From contig OZ287700.1 of the NCBI GenBank assembly GCA_965649825.1, positions 930,001 to 994,000 of the forward strand: 64,000 nt of DNA, written 5' to 3'. This stretch comes from Penicillus capitatus (taxonomy: Eukaryota > Chlorophyta). A model generated the notes under the pieces. The model ran no database searches. It was not told the origin of the DNA and saw only the letters and a program-made list of their open reading frames with translations. Both the position numbers and the translations under genes were made by a program. Position 1 is the stretch's first letter, and each line of letters begins with the position of its first letter. This document shows positions 10,767 through 22,352 of this stretch, in pieces.

Positions 10767-12866
10767 ATGGCACATCTCGTCTGGAAGGATTTGACAGTGA
10801 GAGTCAAGACCAACGGCACTCAGAAAGGACCGAAACTGCTGCACTCTATCGATGGATGTGTTGGACCCAATGATCTCTTGGCACTCATGGGACCATCCGG
10901 CAGTGGAAAAGTAAGGACGTACGCCCGACCACACGAATTCGGTGCATGACCTGCTGCGCTTGTTAGACGACTTTGCTCGATGTCCTCGCCGGTCGTATTT
11001 CTAAAAATCTCTCCCGTACTGGATCGATCTTGCTCAATGGACATAAGAGCAATCTATCTTACGGCGTTGCTGCCTACGTCAAGCAAGAAGACGTGCACAT
11101 TGGAACACTGACCGTCAGAGAGACGTTGAGTTTTGTCGCCCGTTTTCGTCTGCCGTCTGTCATCAACGGCATCACACGTCAGCAACGCATCGAGGAAGTC
11201 ATTGCCGAACTTGGCCTCAAGGTATACCGACCTCTCGGATACACAACATAGGACACAGATCATGATGTGACAGGACGCTGCGGATGTGTTCGTCGGCAAC
11301 TGGTTTCTGAAAGGCATCAGTGGCGGACAGAAGCGTCGACTGTCGATCGGATGCGAACTCTTAACCTCTCCAACATTGCTCTTCCTCGATGAACCGACGT
11401 CCGGACTCGATGCGGCGAGCGCCTACTTTGTGATGAAAGGCATCCGATCACTGGCCGAAGGCGGCAGAACAGTGATCTCTGTCATTCACCAACCGTCGTC
11501 TGAGGTTTTTGAACTCTTCGATAAGCTCTGCCTTCTATCGAGCGGCAAAACAGGTCAGCGCATTCGTCACGTGCTCCTCTCTGGTCTTATACGGCTAAGT
11601 GTAGTGTACTTTGGCGATGCGATTCGTGCCATTGATATGTTTCAAGCGGCAGGTTTGCCTTGCCCCGATCACCGTAATCCGGCTGATCATTTTCTCCAGT
11701 GCACGAATCGAGACTTTGATTTGATCGATAACGACGTCTTCGATTCCGTGGATTCTCAGATTCAAGCGCTGACAGATGTGTACGAGAACTCCAAATACAG
11801 TCAGGACTTGCAAGAGCAGTGCAATCTCTTCTCTGTGGAGGGAGAGCGTTACCGTGGTCCATCCAAACGATCTCGTTATCTAGAACGACTTGGTGCACTC
11901 ACCTGGAGAACCTTTTTGGATTATATTCGCAATCTGGGAGTGTTTTGGATGCGCGTGGGTATGTATGTGCTCATCTCCATCTGCGTTGGCACCGTATACA
12001 ATGACATGGACAGAACCTGGATCGGGATTCAGTCCAGAGCAGCAACCCTGTTTTTTGTCACGGCCTTCCTCACATTTATGGCTATTGCTGCCTTTCCAGC
12101 TTACATCGAAGAACTTCAAGTGAGATGCAACGGAAGGATGGCGGCGTTCACCATCGTGATGTGTGCAGGTCTATTCAAAGGAGGTTCTGAATGGTTACTA
12201 TCCTACCTCTGCTTATGTTATGGCATCAACGGTTGCTTCATCGCCATTCCTATTTCTGATTTCCATTTCCAGCAGCGTCTGTGCATACTTCCTGGCTGGA
12301 TTGAACGACAGCGGAGAGGCCTTCGTCTACTTTGTCATAAATCTCTTCGTCGCTCTGCTGGTGAGCCATTGCTCTATGTGCAAAACATGAATCGGTAACA
12401 AAAGGGAAACGTGTTTTAGGTGACGGAAGGTCTCATGTTGACAATCGCTGTCATTGTTCCGCATTATCTGATGGGCATTGCAGGAGGCAGCGGCGCCATG
12501 GGCCTCTACATGCTCGTCGGCGGTTTTTTCCAAGCAAAGAACGAATTGCCAAATTTCGTATGGAAGTATCCCCTGCACTACATTTCTTTACAGACCTATG
12601 CGTTCACCGGATTGATCAATAACGAGTTCGGTGACACAGGGGACGTCTGGCAATGTCCTTGCATTCCAGGATCTTTAGGATCAAACTCCTCTTCGGCATG
12701 TTCCGATACCTGCACCGTAACTGGCGAAGATGTTATCCGATCTTTCTCGGTAGAGGTGAGAAATAAGTGGACGGATGTTGGCATCCTGGCTGGGATGTTC
12801 GTACTTTACAGAATTCTTTTTCTTATTTTGCTCAGCATCAAGGAGCGTAGACAGAAGTCGCGTTAG
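10767..12866 (+). CDS. ABCG (White-type) half-transporter
   Basis: Six exons with introns 10911-10966, 11222-11273, 11554-11604, 12120-12168 and 12361-12419 give an uninterrupted 610-residue protein, the normal size of an ABCG half-transporter. The nucleotide-binding domain comes first: Walker A GPSGSGK (split by intron 1 before TTLLDVLAG), Q-loop AYVKQEDVHIGTLTV, signature GISGGQKRRLSIG, Walker B LLFLDEPTSGLD, H-loop VISVIHQPS, and the typical SSGKTVYFGDA strand. The membrane domain follows with six hydrophobic segments, the NGYY motif and a Cys-rich extracellular loop (WQCPCIPG, SACSDTC) before the last helix. Such proteins dimerise to export sterols, lipids or xenobiotics across plasma or organelle membranes; the substrate is unknown. 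The third intron is 51 nt and stop-free, so its retention would add 17 residues without breaking the frame. Confidence 0.93.
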
Positions 12867-12871
12867 ACATT

Positions 12872-15800
12872 TCATTCATTCAATAACTGCTGTTGAGGGC
12901 AGTTTGTATTCTTGTGTTTATTTTTTCGCGGTGTGAGGGTTCTGCACTGAAGGATACGTTGCAGGAAAATCTGCAAGGTCTTGTGTAGAGGGGCTGTTGT
13001 GCTTTGTAACGATGTCTGTTGTTCTGTCCATTTCTCAAAACGCGAAGGAATGCCGAAGTAGTGCTGCAATGCGTACTGCAGTGACCACTGTGTGACTTCT
13101 TCCCATCCCGTCTCGATCTCATACACGCTGTCCGATACCAACAGGCTCTCCAACAGTCCGAACTCCTCTTCCGGCAGATCCACTCGCAATCTGAGAAGAA
13201 GCTTGTGCGTTGTTCGCGAGGATGCTATGCGTTTCGTTACCGAACAAGGTGAACGTACAGCTTTGAGGTCTGCTTAAGGTCCTCACTCGATTGTCGAAAG
13301 CGATCGAGCTCGGACTCCATCTGATCTGTCAGATCCATGAGTTTGTGGAAGGTCGTCTGAAGCAGAGCATTCAGATGATCGACGTTTTGGGATCGAGTAT
13401 CCTGCAGGGAGACAATACTGAGCATGGATTGCTTCGCGTGGTAGTAAGGATGCCTTGTATTTCGTGAGGAGTCTCTTCTGTACGGCTCGATACAGTTCCA
13501 CCACGTGCTGCATTCGCATATCGAGTGAGCTGATACGTCGCCTCAGCCGAAAGTGATCTTCGATGACTTCGAGGTAAGGATCGGCAGGTGGATCATCCTA
13601 ATGTCACATCGCTGTGCAATTTCTCTCGTGAATCGTGCCACTTTGAGTCTCAACGTCGGCGGCGGCATGGAATGGACACGTTGCAGAAAGAGTGAGAGTC
13701 TTTGCTCGAAGTCCGCCAAGATGGGTAAGATGGATGGCAGATGGTCGGACTGAATTCGGTACCGACTACCAGATTTCGATGCAATAACCGTCACACGATG
13801 GCCATTCGGTGCCTCAAATGTCAAGACATTAGATTCCAAAGGATGGTGGAAACGTTGCAGCTCTGCGAGATCATCAAAAAGCTCTCTCAACGAAACGGCC
13901 TCGCCTTCTGTTTCCAGCACAAATCTGTGCTCTAGACAAATATCCCATTAGCGAATAATGATCCTACGGTTAGAGAAAACGCACTGGCTTCTTTGACAGG
14001 AGCGACGAGTCGGTAGAATCTCAGTAGAGGAATTCGTGCCTCCGATTGTACGACACAGGCACAGCCTTTGGCATTTCTGTAGGAAAGGACCAATCGGCAT
14101 GGATGATGGTCTACTGTTCCGAGGTGCGAGAATCTCAGCGGAATCAATGCTCGACCTTCTTCGCCGCATTCGACGATGGATATTGTCCAGGCATCCTACA
14201 AGAACTGCCCCTAGCGCATTCTCAGCTCTTCGGGATATTGACCTCATCGACGGACGTGCACGTTGGCGGCACCACCAGTAGATCGCAGTCGGTGATCGGC
14301 GCTTCGCCGACGCAGATCACTTCGATCTGCACTTCTACGGAATCGTCGGTGACGGAGGCTTCGTGTCGTAATCCGAATACGAGCGGCTGTTTTTGCGCAT
14401 CCGGGTAGAGAACACGGATAAGGACGTCGTCAGGTGAGGTGTTTGCCTCTCTCTGTGCCTGTTCCTCCTGGAGAGCTTTCTTCAGAGTCTTGTATTCAGC
14501 CTGAATCTTCTCCTGATCCATTCGGTCTCCCTTCGTAGTACATAAGGGCACAGGAGGCTCAGATACGATATCCTACAGTTGAGAATAGAGGGAGTTCCGT
14601 GTTGGGCTCTGTCCCGAGGTAATTGAGCGAAAGATGTCCTCTTTCATCGAGTGCCAAGATAACGCCTTCGAGTCCATCCACTTTGAGAACTGCCAGTGCG
14701 ATGGGTACCGTTTCGGCTTTTGCTGTCCATAGTAGCTGAGTTCCTCTGTATACCATCCAATGGCCTGTCTGTGTCGCAATGAGAGCGTGTGTCTCGGCAG
14801 AAGGACGGGACTGCGCCACCGAGTACGCACAGAGTGCCATTGGCGTGAAGTCAAATCGTTTTTGCAGCAGCAGAGATCCGTCGAGCGCTACATAGAAGAG
14901 TGACGTCTCCCCAATGCAGAGTAGAACGGGTTCACGCTCTACAGGCCAGCTTCAGAATTTGAAGAAGGCGATCGTCTCACCTTTGCCTGGACGAATAGAG
15001 AGATACCCTGGCGCGACATACGACACGATTTCGCCCATCTGGAGTTCCCACATGCGCTCGAGGGAGGATGAAGCTCGCTGCTCTACAAAACACAATTTCA
15101 TCAAATAGCAATACCCACCCAATCTGGATACGTGTGCTGCGGTGTGCTGTCTTTGGACTGCAGGCATAACAGACCAGGGTGAACGTTGAAGTAGAAGTGA
15201 CCAGAGCGTTCTCTTTGGGGAGATAAACCAAAGGTCCGGCAATGAGATGGTCACTCCAGTTTCCACTCACTTCTACCATTCCATTGCACATCCGATAAAG
15301 CTCACCGTCCAGGGATTGGACCCAGATGTTTGCCGCATCTAAGCAAAGGAAGTATGGGTCATACGTGTATTGCAAAGGGACGGACACGGCGTCGATTTTG
15401 CACCTTTGCCTGGTGTGTGTTCACTGACCATGTTGGCGACGGATCTCGGCAGCGAAAGACATTGAATCTCTCGGTGGGCGACGACGTCCGACGTCACGCG
15501 GAATGCGAGGAGTCTCACGCTCGTCGGGTGCAGGACTGCACAGGTTTTGCCTGTTCCACTGTCCGCGCATACGGTTAGGCTCAATTCGTACTGAGTAGTG
15601 CGTACGGTGTGAAGTAGCCTGCTTCGACTTGGAGGATCGGAAAGCGCAGGTCGAGCACGCAGAGTTGATCTTCCAGCCGATAGGCTCGAGTATGTGGACG
15701 GAAGATCCGAAGGACGCCGTTTAGACTGCCGATGACAACGAGCACTGTGAAAGTGTTTTCTTTGTTGCAAACAGCTCGTGCAGCGAAAACAGACCTTCGT

Positions 15801-15897
15801 TTGTGTCGAAGCTGTCTATACAGAGACATCCGTCGGCGAACTCCTCTGCATCGCCGACGCGTGTAGTCCAAAGAGGTTTGACTCGAAACAACGACAT
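12872..15897 (-). CDS. BBS9: BBS9 (PTHB1), BBSome subunit
   Basis: BBS9 is a core subunit of the BBSome, the coat that carries membrane proteins in and out of cilia. The start at 15,897 gives MSLFRVKPLWTTRVGDAEEF, then DGCLCIDSFD, and splices (intron 15745-15794, 50 nt) into VVIGSLNGVLRIFRPH and RFPILQVEAGYF, matching the N-terminal beta-propeller of animal BBS9 in order. Further blocks match in sequence: ANIWVQSLDGEL with AGPLVYLPKENA, VILALDERGHLSLNYLGTEP at the propeller end, a coiled segment EYKTLKKALQEEQAQ, the VTVIASKSGSRYRIQSDHLP block of the C-terminal platform, and LYRAVQKRLLTKYKASL. Several frame changes along the strand are consistent with short introns; I did not resolve all of them. 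Expected length is about 780-800 residues. The stop lies 5 bp from the convergent ABCG stop. Confidence 0.85.
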
Positions 15898-16900
15898 TCA
15901 ACGAGATGACCTGTTCACTGCTACCAGCAATCGACGATTGTCCTCTCATCCCTTGCGTTCTGTTGAGTAGTAGTGCTTGAGGCTGTTTTGATGCTCGATT
16001 GACGACGATAGCTAAGAACCGCGAATTCGACTGAATGCATATATAGACAAGGTCGAGATGCAATCGTGCAGCACAATAAACACCTCCGCAGAAAAGCTGG
16101 AGTCCGATATCACGGATAGAAAAAGGTATCTCTGATCGTCATTCGCGCATCAGGATGCATCATACTTGCTTTACACATTTTTGTCAAACAAACGTCGGTT
16201 ATTGACGAATCTTTTGTAAACTCGAGGTATCCTTTTAGCGAGATACTGATAGACGCGTTTTCGGATACTTGTGCAATGTATCAGCGATTTTGCTTCGCTT
16301 TTAAAAGGTTAATCGTTAATAGATTGCACATCCGGATTGGATTCTGTTTTGAGGAAGATATCCCACATCAGATGGCGAGATCATCGCGTAAGATGATTTT
16401 AAAAAAGTCGAGATAGTGCAGCTAAATAGTAAATGGTCTAGCTGCTTGCCTATTGAGCACATGGGGTCTATTGCACGCGAAGTCAAAACTCGATCGTTGC
16501 CAAGATATACTCCTTTCTTCGAGATGGATCGCCGGTGCGGTATTGTTCGCAGCTCTTAAGCCGATCGCCGACTTCGATCGAAGTTATGCACCCGATGAAG
16601 GCGAATGGTCGAGGAGAGCATTATATGGCTCTTTGTTTCAATCTGTAGACAATCGACAAAAGAGTATCCATTACGTAAACATGAGCAACACATTTTCATC
16701 AAACGGACGTCATGTTAACGAACGGCATCATGAAAATCGATTTGTCAGCGCCGCTCGCCACAGCTTCGGATACTCTTGATTCGCAATATCGCGTTCTCTT
16801 AATAGACCGTAACATAACAAAGATCTCCGTCTGATGTGCGGTTTCTTATACTTGATGACGCTCATCATTGTCGGTCGTTCTTTTCCGATTGGATGATCAC
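15898..16900. other. Gene-poor AT-rich spacer with a weak direct repeat
   Basis: No gene is recognised. Two segments, about 16,177-16,300 and 16,689-16,820, share diverged blocks (cacatttt..tcaaac..acgtc and ttcggatact), suggesting an old duplication. The 109-codon ORF at 16,453-16,779 has no recognisable features and is not called. Confidence 0.35.
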
Positions 16901-17099
16901 ACCCGATTGTCGATCGACCATCTCGATGGACACCCGATTGTCGATCGACCATCTCGATGGACACCCGATTGTCGATCGACCATCTCGATGGACACCCGAT
17001 TGTCGATCGACCATCTCGATGGACACCCGATTGTCGATCGACCATCTCGATGGACACCCGATTGTCGATCGACCATCTCGATGGACACCCGATTGTCGA
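16901..17099. repeat. 31-bp minisatellite, six full units plus a partial seventh
   Basis: Units start at 16901, 16932, 16963, 16994, 17025, 17056 and 17087 and are identical by eye; the seventh is cut after about 13 bp. Each unit contains the palindrome TCGATCGA. Because 31 is not divisible by three and no stop arises, the array stays open in several frames on both strands and produces spurious ORFs. There are no spacers between units, so it is a tandem repeat and not a CRISPR. Confidence 0.95.
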
Positions 17100-17333
17100 G
17101 AGGTCACCACTCGCCAATCCCTTTCGACGACAATCAATTGTTTTTAAGCTGATGAAGTCAGTTGAATCTGGATTGTACTCGGTAGACAAAAACGCTTAGG
17201 GTACACGATCGCCGTATGATAGCGTCGTTGAGTCACTTTCTTACGAGATAAACACTAGGCGAAGTTTGGGTTAGCGCAACGTTGAGTCCAAAACGTGCCA
17301 AGACACAGAGACGGTGTGAATAAACCAGAACCA

Positions 17334-17911
17334 GAAATCCGAATAGCACTGAAGAATTTGACTGCCGATTATCGTACACCAAAACAGACGAGAATCGTCC
17401 GACTCGGCTCTAGATTGATGTCATTCTGCATTATTGGGTGGTCCTGACCTTGCGAATGAGTAAGACGAATCCGTTTATTGTTTGACAATCATCTATTCCT
17501 TCACTTTGGGATAACCGAGCGGTAAACCATCTCAGAAACCAATCGACATCTCTTCAACAACAACAATAGTCAACCTGCAGAGGAAGACAGCGAGATGACT
17601 GCCGCCGCCAATTCATTATGGGACAGCTCTGAAAACGAACTCATCTTTTCTAGTCAGGTGGACGATGTGCAATCGTTTGTTTGCGATTCTTTATGTTGTC
17701 GACGCAGATGAGATGTCATTTCACAAGCAGAACTCATACGAAAGACGAACATTAAAACGAAGCGAGGTATTCGACAGCATCAACAAGAGCGTCATCGATA
17801 GCAGCATGTATTAAACAATCGTGATTTCTGTTCCGCACGTAATTCTCATCTATCCATTTTATGTGTTGAATGTTGTCGCCTCTTTTAAGACGAGCAAATC
17901 TTGATGTCATT
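17334..17911 (-). other. 3' flank of USP7-like copy 2, shared with copy 3
   Basis: This non-coding segment downstream of copy 2 matches 35,460-36,075 downstream of copy 3, with indels. Shared landmarks include ggtattcgacagcatcaaca and cgtcatcgatagcag. It shows that copies 2 and 3 derive from a duplication including at least 600 bp past the stop codon. Confidence 0.7.
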
Positions 17912-19325
17912 TCAGTAGGCATCGCGGAAAACACGCTGCCATGGTTTTGGATTTGGTTTGGTGTTTTCATGCTCCAAAGCAATGAAGGATTCATTGTGTC
18001 CAAGGTACTTTTTATTCGTCGATACACGAGAAACACTTCTGCGAAATTTAGTAACGATTTCGTCATCTCCCCTCAAGTATTCCAGAGACTCTCCCTGTCT
18101 TCGATGAAATGTAAATCTCTGTTGTTTGAAGTCCTCGTCTGGAATCTCCAGTGTTGCCTGAATGCGTTTCTTGATCTCTCTCAATTCTTCTCCTTTCTTC
18201 GCTCGGATCCAGAAAGGATTTCCGAAGGTCGACGACCTGCCATCAGATTCCCAGTGACAGCAATGAACCATGTACTCGTCTGATTTTAAGTACTGTTGAT
18301 CCTCTGGTATAACTTCTGCTCGAAGGGTCCAGTAAGTCTCGTCCAGAGACTCCAGTGATGTCTCTTGGTCCAACACCTGATCGAAAAACGATCCATGCGG
18401 TGTAAACTGATGTGAGATGTTACTTTGTCGATCCTGGAGTGTCGAATCCGCATGACTCGTATGTCGGAGCAGGCATAACCATCGCCAAGCTCTTGTTTCA
18501 GCTGTTCGATGAGATCACCTACTGTCGACTCTTGTGACAGTTGAAGCACGTGCACCGACTGCAGTTCAGATTGCAGGTTGTGGAAGAAGATAGGCAGACA
18601 TTTCATCTTTTCCAGAGTAGGAAGCTGTATGTTGAGAATCTCATAGTAGAGGGTGTCTATGTACCGATTGGATTCCAGAAGCATGGTTTTCAAACGGTCG
18701 GGTCCATTGTACTTGATGGGACTTGTGCGCGGCAAATTGTCATAATGATTCTGCTGTGTCAGACGAATCTTCTTGTAATCTTCCACTTTCAGGTGATTGG
18801 CCACTTCAATGGTCACCTGCTCGTAGCTCATCGTCTTCAGCAGATCCAACTTGAAGCCGTCATCCTATAGATATTGTGACATGATGTGACATGCGAGACA
18901 AAGAGAGGACCTTCGGATTCTTGAGCGGTCTGAAATGCACCACTTTTCGATTCCAAACGAACTCCAGAAATGACTCAACGGTCGGATAGGGACAGATCTG
19001 CTCAATCGCCTCAGATTCTGTGACGCGTTCTTGGATAATGATGATGTCACCTTGGATGAGTCGACACTGCGGTGGGAGAAGAGTGAGATTCTGTAGAGCA
19101 GGATGAGCACCTCACCTGCAATGCTGTATGATCAGGGTGCAAATGTGGACAGGTGACGTGGGGATAAGACTTCTCTTCTTTGAATCCGATGATATCTGCA
19201 TTCTGCGGAAGACCAGCTTGTTCCTTCGCCTCGTCTAGAATTCTTTGAATCTGCGTCGACTCCTCGACATAGAAGCATCCGACGTACGAGAGTCTTTTGG
19301 GTTTTAGATCAAAATGCTTGATGAA
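17912..19325 (-). pseudogene. USP7-like copy 2: C-terminal HUBL fragment only
   Basis: Contains the last about 430 codons of the family: KRLSYVGCFYVEESTQ, NADIIGFKEEKSYPHV, then the exons with MDLLKTMSYEQVTIEVA, RIRHSRIDK, VLDQETSLESLD and KGEELREIKKRIQATLEI, ending VFRDAY. The intervening introns sit at the same places as in copies 1 and 3. Protein blocks are nearly identical to copy 3. Upstream of about 19,325 the family sequence stops abruptly at KHFDLKPK and is replaced by the reverse strand of HEAT-repeat sequence. No MATH or USP domain is present. It is a truncated copy, probably non-functional unless transcribed as an isolated ubiquitin-like module. Confidence 0.8.
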
Positions 19326-20071
19326 AGATGCACTGACAGTGTCTATTTTGTGCGTTGGGCCGCGATTGACGTCGTCGGCAAGGTCGTCGGAGCAGCACCA
19401 CACCTTGCGGAAAGACTTCTGCCAATGCTTGACAGAGGCCACCTTGACAAAGATTGCTTTGTCCGTCTGAAAACAATAGAGGCTGTCAGCTTGGCCCTCA
19501 AGGTAGCGCCACATCTCGTCGGTGAACTCATGCCGATGCTTGAGAGAGGGTGCACCGACGAACACATTGACGTGCGTTTGAAGCCGTTGAAGGCCGTAAA
19601 GACAGTGGCGGATCTTATCGGCAACCTTGTGCCGGTGCTTGAGAAAAGATGCATCGACGAACACAGCGACGTGCGCTCGAATGCCTTGAAGGCTATCAAA
19701 GGAATCGCTAAGACGGCTCTACATCTCGTGGGCGAACTGTTGCCAATGCTTCAGAAACTAAGTGGAAACGAGTACTTCTACGTTCATCGAAACCCAATTA
19801 CCACACCAAGGGCATTGCCACTTTATTGGGTTACTCCTCTATCAATTATCTCTGGCTTAAAGTACAACATTTTGCTATTCTTCCTCCAAAATACGTTTAC
19901 ACTGGATCCCCCACAGAAGATGAGAAAATTACACTTGTGCTGAATGCAACATCATCACATGAGGTTAAAAGGTGGGACGGGAAAACACTCGATAAGTATC
20001 TTATGCAGTCGAAAAAAGAGTTTAAGGAGGAGTTTCCGGGTTTGTTGAAGAAGCTTTTCATAAACGAATGA
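19326..20071 (+). pseudogene. HEAT/ARM-repeat protein fragment joined to USP7-like copy 2
   Basis: An open frame carries about four degenerate helical repeats of 33-37 residues, each with the pattern LxPMLxxxCxDExxxVRxxALKAIK (for example VRSNALKAIKGIAKTA, HLVGELLPMLQ). The frame changes near 19,790-19,830 and continues as LLGYSSINYLWLKVQHF to the stop at 20,071 after LLKKLFINE; I see no convincing intron there, so a frameshift is likely. The 5' end lies at the chimeric junction with copy 2, so the N-terminus is missing. HEAT repeats are protein-binding scaffolds; the parent gene is unknown. Confidence 0.55.
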
Positions 20072-21369
20072 ACGAATGGGCACTTTCAAAATAAACGTTC
20101 AAAGAGCTCGGGCAATCGAGGCACGTCGACATTTGTTATGATTTGCGGATTCTCCTAGCAATTATTTCGATGACGGAGCGCATGACTTCCGTACTGATGT
20201 GTTAGTCCGTCGAAGAAGATTTATCGTGTCTTTTGGGCGGTGTCTCTTGATCAATACATTGAACCCAAAGTCTGTAGCGCGTTCGGCGTGTTTCATCATT
20301 GGGTGGATGTGTTGGTCATGCGCTTTACTTAATGCATGAAACTCTACAATCGATGGCACTTGGGTATGTATGGGTACGCTGGATGTCGTCGAATGTGGGT
20401 TTACATTTGTAAGAGGAGGGTTGTCTTGCAATTAACGAATGGGCCAGAAATTACCGAGGCTCTCGGCATCTTACAGTGTGTTAAGGATACGATAGCGCGT
20501 GAGAGCCGATTCTCCCAGCAGACGACGAGATCAGAACAAGTTCGCGAGTTTAACAATTCTCGAATTCAACTCACAGACAAATGTACTATCGGGCTCATCA
20601 GTCACATCAGGGAGGTCGCGCTGCCACATAGTGCAACGAATGACGGAAGTAAAAGGCCGAGACATTCAGGGCGTGTCGAGAACGGAAGGTTGTTTTACGA
20701 GCAAAGATTCTTGCGCACAGAATCTCAACATCCCATGTCGATGATGACACGCCTTCGTGGCAAACCTGAATGGCTATTGTCCACTTCTAGCACTAGACTT
20801 GCCTAAAACAAGGAAGGTGCGTCTTTCACTTGTACTTAAAGAAAGCCAGACACACGTCTGTATATGTTCTTTTCACGTGCAACACACAAGGAGCTAAACA
20901 GCATAAACCATCAGTGGATATTTAGAACGCCGAATGGGGCGTACTTAAGAAAAAGGACATGAGCACAACAATCTCAGCTGAAACAATCAATTAAGCTAGC
21001 AGGCTAACGAGGGTTCAACAAGAAGACACTTTGTAGTTAGAGCGGAAAGCCTATGAGGTCAGATAAGATGCAGGTGTCTAGGAAAGTTCAGATAAAGATG
21101 CTAAAGCCATAGCTGCATTTCACCTAGGTTGCTAACTGCTGAAAAATGCTTGCTAAACAGAAGAACGGCGAGCTAAAAATGCCAAAGAAAGGAGGAAAAG
21201 CTGCAAGTCAGCATGTTCGCTGTCTTTCTCGCCTTGAAGATCGCCGATGAAACAACTTTGTTAGGACGTTCTGATAGATAGCCCAAGGAATGCAAAAATT
21301 GAAGCGACGGTAGGTCTCCGCGTCAAAGAGGATTTCTAACAACTCTGGTACTTCGCATAGGTAAGAGGT
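20072..21369. other. Intergenic stretch without recognised genes
   Basis: Contains an open frame at 20,336-20,806 (+, 156 codons) with no recognisable domain and a composition not clearly different from random reading. I see no RNA gene or transposon signature here. Confidence 0.3.
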
Positions 21370-21485
21370 CACCGTTGCAGACGCAGTCCTTCGGAGGGAG
21401 ATCACCGTTGCAGACGCAGTCCTTCGGAGGGAGATCACCGTTGCAGACGCAGTCCTTCGGAGGGAGATCACCGTTGCAGACGCGG
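21370..21485. repeat. 33-bp tandem repeat, about 3.5 units
   Basis: Units start at 21370, 21403 and 21436 with a partial unit from 21469. The unit length is a multiple of three, so on the - strand it reads as an 11-residue repeat (CVCNGDLPPKD) and on the alternative frame as RRTASATVISL. Whether it is coding is unclear. Confidence 0.9.
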
Positions 21486-21627
21486 AGTTCCTGGCATGGC
21501 AGAGGCAGGACCTCGAACCGCAGGACGATGGCATGCACGTAGAGTGGAAGGATCTGCAACAACAGGTGGTCATCGCGTTCCCATTGACCGCTTCTTTTAT
21601 TGTCTGCTGTGAAAGCAGATCAAGAAA

Positions 21628-22352
21628 TCAGGGTTGGAGTGCGATGAAGTCAAGACCAGATCCCTCACACACAAGAAGAAGATGAAGCCGGAGGCAGATC
21701 TGGTCTCCAAGGGTAAAGAACTGGCATCCGACACAAGCTATGCACCTTCCAGAATAATCGATGGAACGAGGGGTGTGAAGAGTTCTCTGGATGAACGCGA
21801 CAACGTCCAACGCTTGACGGCCAGTCGGACTCTGCCAAAGAGAACGTTGCCTACGCTGTCGAAGAAATACATGGCGCGTACGATGATGGCGAAAGTAGGA
21901 AGAAATGTCGGGATGAGAAGAACTCCGACTGGGGCAACTGACGCGATCTTTGGCACGTCGACTCCACGGGCCCTCCGTTCAGGTCACCGTGGGTCAGGGA
22001 AAGCGCCTCCAAAGAATCTAACATGCCCAACCTTGCAAAACGCAAAAGGCTGAAGAGGTGTTACCAATTGAGGGTACGACTAAGAGACGTTGGACATAAC
22101 ATGAGTGATTGCGACTGGTTGTAGTAGACTGAAAGCTGTGAAGAGTGGGTATACATGCTTCAGCATTCTGTCAATGCACAACAGTCCTAGTATGCTAATG
22201 TCAAGCCGTGTTTCGGCAAAGATTGAGATGAACAAGACGATTGTCGAGATTGCCATCACTGGCGAGAGTATGGTGAGCATCTGCAAGCAAGCATCTTGAC
22301 CTGCGACTGTGATGGCTGGTCGCATCACACTTAGGCTACACCTAGAAACCAA
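21628..22352 (-). other. Possible membrane-protein exons, unrecognised
   Basis: Two - strand frames are unusually hydrophobic: 22,080-22,352 (MLTILSPVMAISTIVLFISIF, then DISILGLLCIDRML) and 21,738-21,956 (SVAPVGVLLIPTFLPTFAIIV). They could be neighbouring exons of a multi-pass membrane protein. I could not join them by a convincing intron, and a + strand frame over 21,634-22,053 is also open, so the call stays tentative. Confidence 0.2.

Noticed and set aside
16901-17099. Regular repeat that could suggest a CRISPR array
   Set aside because: Units are directly abutting with no spacers, and the genome is eukaryotic.
19047-19664. 205-codon - strand ORF joining HEAT antisense and USP7-like sequence
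   Set aside because: Its N-terminal half is the antisense of the HEAT repeats on the + strand; only the part below 19,325 is family coding sequence.
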